Source: Bacteroidota bacterium
GTDB lineage: Bacteria; Bacteroidota; Bacteroidia; Chitinophagales; UBA2359
Assembly (NCBI GenBank): GCA_020629895.1
Contig: JAHDCM010000067.1
Span: 1 to 11,108, forward strand
Direction: 5' to 3'
DNA: 11,108 bases
This document shows positions 7,348 to 11,108 of the stretch, piece by piece (within the stretch, counting starts at the first letter, position 1; each line of letters starts with the position of its first letter). A program made the translations under genes and the position numbers. A model generated the notes under the pieces. It saw only the letters and a list, made by a program, of their open reading frames with translations, had not been told where the DNA came from and ran no database searches.

Positions 7348-8229
7348 TTAATGCTGGTACTTTTCGTAAATGTTCTTCTTAAACTCGGAAGGGGACATCT
7401 GTAAATGCTTGCGAAAAAAGCGGCTAAAATAGGCGGGGTCATTAAAATTAAGGGCGTAAGCAATCTCCTTATTCGACATGGCAGAATGCATTAATAATCG
7501 CTTTGCCTCCAAGACAATACGCGATTGAATCAATTCACTAGCGGTCTGACCAACAATTTGTTTGGTACTATTATTTAGGTGGTTAGGGCTAACTGAGAGG
7601 AGTTGGGCATACTCCCCCACCTGATGAATTTCGGTAAACTTCTGATTGACTAACTTTTTAAACTCATAAATCAACTTCCAAGCTCCTTGCTCTTTGGCAA
7701 GTCGCTGCGCCACAGATGGCTGTTCTGTATAAAATTGCCGACACTTTAATAAAAACAGATGTAATAAACTACGCAGCACATCATCTTGTTTTTTTTCTTG
7801 CGCATACTCTTGTACAATCAGCTTAAAAATACCTTCTAAGGCACTAGCCATCACTGGCTCCAAATTAAGCACCTGCCTCCGTGTTTGATTGAAGAAAGGA
7901 TATTGCATCAAGTGGTCTTTATTCTCCAAATGCAAATGAAAAAAATCGCGGGAAAATAAGATCGTATATCCTGTGGTATCCAACTCGCGCTGTACCAAAT
8001 GCACTTGGCCAGGAGCTACAAAATGTACACTCCCCGAATGAATATCAAACCTTTCGAAATCAATCAAATGATAACCTGCCCCTTTTATAAAAAAGAAGAG
8101 TTCAAAAAAATTGTGTCGATGCGGGCGAAAACGCGCCATTTGGGTGCGCGGCTTCAACTCATATAAGCGAAAGGGAACGCTGGTATGGTCATCTGTAATA
8201 AATTGGTAGATTGGCAGGTTTTGACTCAT
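7348..8229 (-). CDS. AraC-family transcriptional regulator with N-terminal cupin
   Basis: This 293-residue cytoplasmic DNA-binding protein has an N-terminal cupin-like sensor: HRHNFFELFFFIKGAGYHLI and APGQVHLV at about residues 37-79. The C-terminus carries the two AraC helix-turn-helices: VGEYAQLLSVSPNHLNNSTK (about 204-223), and SNKEIAYALNFNDPAYFSRF followed by FRKHLQMSPSEF (about 252-283). The length is normal for the family. The frame is open to an ATG at 8262, but I chose ATG 8229. It is preceded at 6 nt by AGGAAAG, it gives the family-typical start MSQNLPIYQF, and the upstream ATG lies inside the candidate -7 element. The effector is unknown. Its position between two paralogous propeller genes makes them candidate targets. 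It starts 98 nt after the stop of propeller copy 2. Confidence 0.92.
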   Translation of the reverse strand: MSQNLPIYQFITDDHTSVPFRLYELKPRTQMARFRPHRHNFFELFFFIKGAGYHLIDFERFDIHSGSVHFVAPGQVHLVQRELDTTGYTILFSRDFFHLHLENKDHLMQYPFFNQTRRQVLNLEPVMASALEGIFKLIVQEYAQEKKQDDVLRSLLHLFLLKCRQFYTEQPSVAQRLAKEQGAWKLIYEFKKLVNQKFTEIHQVGEYAQLLSVSPNHLNNSTKQIVGQTASELIQSRIVLEAKRLLMHSAMSNKEIAYALNFNDPAYFSRFFRKHLQMSPSEFKKNIYEKYQH

Positions 8230-8233
8230 TGTT

Positions 8234-8243
8234 CTCTTTCCTT
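8234..8243 (-). promoter_or_regulatory. Shine-Dalgarno-like site deciding the AraC gene start
   Basis: On the - strand, AAGGAAAGAG precedes the ATG at 8229, with the AGGAAAG core ending 6 nt upstream of it. Shine-Dalgarno sites are uncommon in Bacteroidota, so its presence here favours this start over the ATG at 8262. Confidence 0.5.
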
Positions 8244-8255
8244 CATTTAGAAAAA

Positions 8256-8263
8256 CAATCATA
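8256..8263 (-). promoter_or_regulatory. Candidate -7 element of the AraC gene
   Basis: TATGATTG on the - strand differs at one fixed position from the Bacteroidota -7 consensus TAnnTTTG. Transcription would begin near 8250, giving a leader of about 20 nt to the chosen start. No clear TTTG -33 element stands upstream; three GTTTAAC-type repeats occupy that place. Confidence 0.35.
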
Positions 8264-8268
8264 CCAAA

Positions 8269-8293
8269 GTTAAACGAAGTAAACTAGTTAAAC
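8269..8293. promoter_or_regulatory. Three 9-nt-phased direct repeats, candidate operator
   Basis: On the + strand GTTAAAC (8269-8275), GTAAAC (8279-8284) and GTTAAAC (8287-8293) end exactly 9 nt apart. They lie just upstream of the candidate -7 element, where an activator contacting RNA polymerase would bind. AraC-type proteins often bind short direct repeats, so self-regulation is possible. A perfect 10-bp palindrome, GTACATGTAC, follows at 8297-8306. Confidence 0.4.
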
Positions 8294-8327
8294 GGGTACA
8301 TGTACACAAAAAACAGGTACTTATCCA

Positions 8328-10700
8328 CTATTCATGCACCACAAAGGTCTTATTAAGTCTTCCTCCATCCGTTTGAATCAGAAGAAAGTACACCCCACTT
8401 CCTAATGTACCTTCCATCGTTAAGCGATGACTTCCTCTTGCAATAATCCCTTCTTGTTGGCGATATACCTCCTGACCAACACTATTATAAATAACAATAC
8501 GTCCTCTGGCTGTTTCACGCATGGCAAAGTCAATCGTCAAAGGAGTACCATTAGTAAGCGGATTAGGATAAATATCCAAATATTCTACTAGGATAGGATT
8601 ATCAATCAAACCATTATTAAAAGAATTATCTATACTTTTACCTCCTCCCGTTTGATACACACTCATTCCACCTTGTGCTAAAAACCACAAATTACCCTCT
8701 ACATCCATGTTCACTGTTCTGATATAGTTTCCCTGAAGTCCTGAATTTAAAGGCGTTACCTCTTCCCATGTCTCCCCATCATACTTAACTACTGATTCAT
8801 GTGTTCTTACTATCCATAATACCCCTTCGCGATCCTCAACAATCGCTCTAATTCCACAAGCCATATCAATGGTATTATCCGAAAAATATTCCCAATTACT
8901 ACCATCATATCTTGCTAAAAACCGTTCTCCATTCGCCCACAAATTTCCTTTGTTATCAGTATATAAAATAGCAGGATCATATCCATAACAAAAACTTTCT
9001 CCTTTCAGCGCATTCTCCTCATCTAAAGTGAGTATATAGTCCCAAGCATCCGTACTTGGGTTATACTTAAAGAGGCGTTTCGAATTAGTAATGGCCCACA
9101 TTTGCCCTTGTTGATCAGTAATCATATCTGTAAAAAGCTCTTCACTCCATATTCCATGATTAACAAATTCAATAGCGGGTACTTCATAATCCTTCCATTC
9201 ATTATTTATGCGTTTTCGCAGAGTCATCCCATTCGATACCCAAAGATGCCCCTCCTCATCTTCATAAATAAAGGTATGATCTTTATCGTTTGGCTGTTCA
9301 ACAATAAAAGTCCAATCAGTTCCATCATAATGATAAATACTTCCAGAAGGACTCCACATTCTTAACCAGACTCCCCCCTTTTGTTTGGCTAATATCATCT
9401 GATGTATCCGTCGTTCTTCTATTGGTAAAGTAAGCAAGCCATCAACCGTCCACTCATTTCCTTTTAGAGAAACTAAGTAACCATGACCAGAACTAAACCA
9501 CTTTGTATTCTCCTCATCAATTAACATATTACTAGCATTATACAAAAAAGCATTTGTTACGATATGATTAGCTACAATTTCTCTCTTACGGGTATTTATC
9601 TCTCGTATTTGCCCATTTCTATAAGCCCAAACGGTTTCATCTTCCATCACAATACTTCCACATTCATACAGCTCATTATGCTCCCATGCTACAAAATCTC
9701 CTTTTTCCCATTTAAACACCCCTCCACAATCGGTTGCCATGAACCACAAATCCCCTACTGCATCCAACTGTACCTTGTAAAAATCTGCAGGAGTCGTTCC
9801 ATTTCTTGAGTGATAAATTTGCATCTCCCGATCTTCATTCCACCTAATCAAATCAACAACCATATCTTTCAATTTATTATCATAATAATAAGCAACCAAC
9901 CAAACTTCCCCTTCTTTTGTCACCGCAAAATTATTGATACTATAATCACTAATTAGCTCATTATCTATGGCAGTTATCTTATCCCAAGTTCCAGCCTCCC
10001 AACGCATCAAATGACGATCCTCACTAATTGTCCAGACGCCGCCATCTTGTCCTACTTGAATTATTTCTTGGTAAGCACTAAAAGGCTGTTCATACCAATT
10101 TTCTCCATCAAAAAATACGATATAATCATTTCCACTTGCCCATATATTTCCATCATTATCTTCTGCCAGTGCATCTACCCCTATCCATCTTAAATTCTCT
10201 AATTCAAAATCATTACCTGGACGATAATGTTTCCACTTGACCCCATCAAAATAATCAATCCCCAAATTTGTAGCCATCCACAAACCTCCATTCCGATCTA
10301 CTAATAAATCGCTTATTTGCCCATAATTCCAAGTTTGGGTTGTCCAGTCATTAAAAGACATAGAGGTGCCACTTGCCCGATCTGTTCGCACCAATCCACC
10401 ATTATGTGACGCCGACCAGATGTATTGATCCGAGACAACTACGTCTACAATTCTAGTAGCATCTCTAAAGTATAACCACTCTTCGCCAGTACTAGTCTTA
10501 GCTTGTAAAGGAGGTAAGGTCAGTCCTTCTTCCACATGATAATCGGGATGATCATCGTCTGGGTCTCCATTTGGAAATAAACTCGAAGCTTTATGTTTTG
10601 TTTCTGCTTTATAATCCTTCAAAAAATAAGTTTGTGCCATTCCTTCAAATGCTAAACAAAGCAATAATAATACGAGACAATAAACGAGTTTGCGATTCAT
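8328..10700 (-). CDS. T9SS-secreted propeller-repeat protein (copy 2)
   Basis: This 790-residue paralogue of the 4522-6930 protein has a signal peptide (1-22, MA|QTYF), then the shared acidic motif LFPNGDPDDDHPDY (41-54). Propeller blades follow with G-x-hW turns (NGGLW 137-141, DGNIW 183-187, EGEVW 263-267, GGVW 452-455, EGHLW 493-497, KGNLW 584-588). FDG/YDGxxW partners lie at 151-156, 197-202 and 608-613. The C-terminus begins YPNP (711-714) and is a T9SS type A sorting domain. Cys pairs 325/347 and 571/615 match copy 1 with identical spacing (22 and 44 residues), which suits disulfides in an exported protein. At the DNA level the copies differ by many synonymous changes, so the duplication is not recent. 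No membrane, kinase or catalytic domain is visible. The stop is TAG, and the AraC gene follows on the same strand. Confidence 0.9.
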   Translation of the reverse strand: MNRKLVYCLVLLLLCLAFEGMAQTYFLKDYKAETKHKASSLFPNGDPDDDHPDYHVEEGLTLPPLQAKTSTGEEWLYFRDATRIVDVVVSDQYIWSASHNGGLVRTDRASGTSMSFNDWTTQTWNYGQISDLLVDRNGGLWMATNLGIDYFDGVKWKHYRPGNDFELENLRWIGVDALAEDNDGNIWASGNDYIVFFDGENWYEQPFSAYQEIIQVGQDGGVWTISEDRHLMRWEAGTWDKITAIDNELISDYSINNFAVTKEGEVWLVAYYYDNKLKDMVVDLIRWNEDREMQIYHSRNGTTPADFYKVQLDAVGDLWFMATDCGGVFKWEKGDFVAWEHNELYECGSIVMEDETVWAYRNGQIREINTRKREIVANHIVTNAFLYNASNMLIDEENTKWFSSGHGYLVSLKGNEWTVDGLLTLPIEERRIHQMILAKQKGGVWLRMWSPSGSIYHYDGTDWTFIVEQPNDKDHTFIYEDEEGHLWVSNGMTLRKRINNEWKDYEVPAIEFVNHGIWSEELFTDMITDQQGQMWAITNSKRLFKYNPSTDAWDYILTLDEENALKGESFCYGYDPAILYTDNKGNLWANGERFLARYDGSNWEYFSDNTIDMACGIRAIVEDREGVLWIVRTHESVVKYDGETWEEVTPLNSGLQGNYIRTVNMDVEGNLWFLAQGGMSVYQTGGGKSIDNSFNNGLIDNPILVEYLDIYPNPLTNGTPLTIDFAMRETARGRIVIYNSVGQEVYRQQEGIIARGSHRLTMEGTLGSGVYFLLIQTDGGRLNKTFVVHE

Positions 10701-10823
10701 GGGTAAAAAATGTTATACAATTATTAATCATCTTTAAAATAAGGTTTTTTTCTCAAAAAACACCTTTTTAAAGACACTTTTTTAAAATATGAGGTTAATG
10801 TTGTTTGCAAAATTGAATCATTA

Positions 10824-10854
10824 CAAAACTTACAATATATAATAAGTGGCAAAA
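10824..10854 (-). promoter_or_regulatory. Candidate promoter of propeller copy 2
   Basis: On the - strand, TTTTG (10854-10850), a 17-nt spacer and TAAGTTTTG (10832-10824) approximate the Bacteroidota pattern of TTTG, about 19-21 nt, then TAnnTTTG; the -7 part has one extra base. It lies immediately beside element copy B and would give a leader of about 115-120 nt. The rest of 10701-10860 is A/T-rich with T and A runs and no gene. Confidence 0.3.
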
Positions 10855-10860
10855 GCACTT

Positions 10861-11094
10861 TCGTCGCACGTAAATCGTTCAAACGTCTACCGCGTGAGGG
10901 ATAGTAGCGGTAGCTTGCTGAAATAGCTGCCTAGTGACGCCTGTGTTGGCAGGGCTGACAGCGGAAGACACTGCCAGCACTTTGGCGGAACAGGCTGGTA
11001 TAAAGCAACTACAAGCGGATAGCCCGACGTGTATAAAAAAAGCGCAGTCATCCTGTAATGGTGATTGCGCTTTTTTTATACACGGCACGCCCAA
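10861..11094 (+). repeat. Structured dispersed element, copy B
   Basis: This is the inverted homologue of 6961-7261. Identical blocks are 10861-10886, 10891-10916, 11005-11027 and CACGCCCAA at 11086-11094. Read as + strand RNA, the central hairpin pairs GTGTTGGCAG (10943-10952) with CTGCCAGCAC (10971-10980) around the 18-nt loop GGCTGAC-N3-GGAAGACA. It is enclosed by CGCC/GGCG (10938-10941, 10984-10987) and by TAGCTGCCT/AGGCTGGTA (10924-10932, 10992-11000), the latter with 7 of 9 pairs. The small hairpin found in copy A is replaced by four bases (10887-10890). The distal position holds a 25-bp terminator-like hairpin. The element is more GC-rich than its surroundings. It points away from propeller copy 2, toward whatever lies right of the window. 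No protein gene is supported here. Confidence 0.85.
11028..11084. terminator. Bidirectional intrinsic terminator-like hairpin
   Basis: The arm 11028-11052 pairs with 11060-11084 over 25 bp around a 7-nt loop (CTGTAAT). A GC-rich core (GCGCAGTCATC with GGTGATTGCGC, 11042-11052/11060-11070) is followed by seven T on the + strand and preceded by seven A. Both strands would therefore give a stem plus U-tract. The two non-standard pairs are G-U on + strand RNA and A-C on the - strand, so the + strand RNA is the more stable one. It sits inside element copy B. Confidence 0.8.
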
Positions 11095-11108
11095 AGTATT
11101 TGATGATT

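Noticed and set aside
7093..7404. Open frame of 103 codons on the + strand
   Set aside because: It lies over element copy A, the pyrimidine-rich tract and the end of the AraC gene. Its translation is compositionally odd (Ser/Pro/Arg-rich), and the hairpin stems explain the sequence better.
8230..8262. Eleven-residue N-terminal extension of the AraC protein
   Set aside because: The upstream ATG lies within the candidate -7 element, and the downstream ATG has a well-spaced AGGAAAG site.
10879..11094. Open frame of 71 codons on the - strand
   Set aside because: It is entirely inside element copy B. The homologous stretch in copy A does not preserve the frame because segment lengths differ (24 versus 4 nt at one site).
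6961..11094. The two inverted copies as ends of one composite transposon carrying the AraC and propeller genes
   Set aside because: No transposase gene, terminal inverted repeat pair or target duplication is visible. The copies differ in their internal hairpins, which fits separate members of a dispersed family.

Overview
The window is AT-rich DNA from a member of the phylum Bacteroidota. Three things point there: two long secreted proteins end in a type IX secretion (T9SS) type A sorting domain, one gene looks like the Bacteroidota-typical DUF6090 membrane family, and some upstream regions carry TAnnTTTG-like -7 elements instead of E. coli-type promoters. A gliding or predatory marine lineage such as Saprospiria would fit, but nothing here fixes the rank below phylum.

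Layout. Bases 3-122 hold the possible C-terminal tail of a gene cut by the left edge. A two-gene + strand unit follows: a hormone-sensitive-lipase-type alpha/beta hydrolase (193-1131) and, 3 nt later, a DUF434-type protein with a PIN/NYN-like half (1135-1851). From 6930 down to 1848 there is a tightly packed five-gene run on the - strand. In order of transcription it encodes an 802-residue T9SS-secreted propeller protein, a lipoprotein intradiol dioxygenase, a small single-pass membrane protein, a DUF2233-type exported phosphodiester glycosidase and an RluA-type pseudouridine synthase. The synthase ends convergently on the DUF434 gene, sharing a TTAA as both stop codons. Further right, also on the - strand, are an AraC-family regulator (7348-8229) and a second, paralogous propeller protein of 790 residues (8328-10700).

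The two gene-free stretches upstream of the propeller genes (6931-7347 and 10701-11108) each hold one copy of the same dispersed element, in opposite orientations (6961-7261 and 10861-11094). Blocks of 23-26 identical bases alternate with segments that differ in sequence but keep the same folding pattern. The central hairpin has a conserved 18-nt loop on a stem in which four base pairs have changed on both sides. In the right copy every non-Watson-Crick pair is a G-U wobble on one strand only. This is the most interesting signal here: it looks like a structured RNA or a structure-selected mobile repeat. Its family and function cannot be named from this sequence alone.

How the genes may work together is inference. 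The propeller proteins, the dioxygenase lipoprotein and the phosphodiester glycosidase all carry export signals, so the - strand cluster looks like a cell-envelope or extracellular module. The AraC regulator beside the second propeller gene is a plausible controller of one or both propeller genes.
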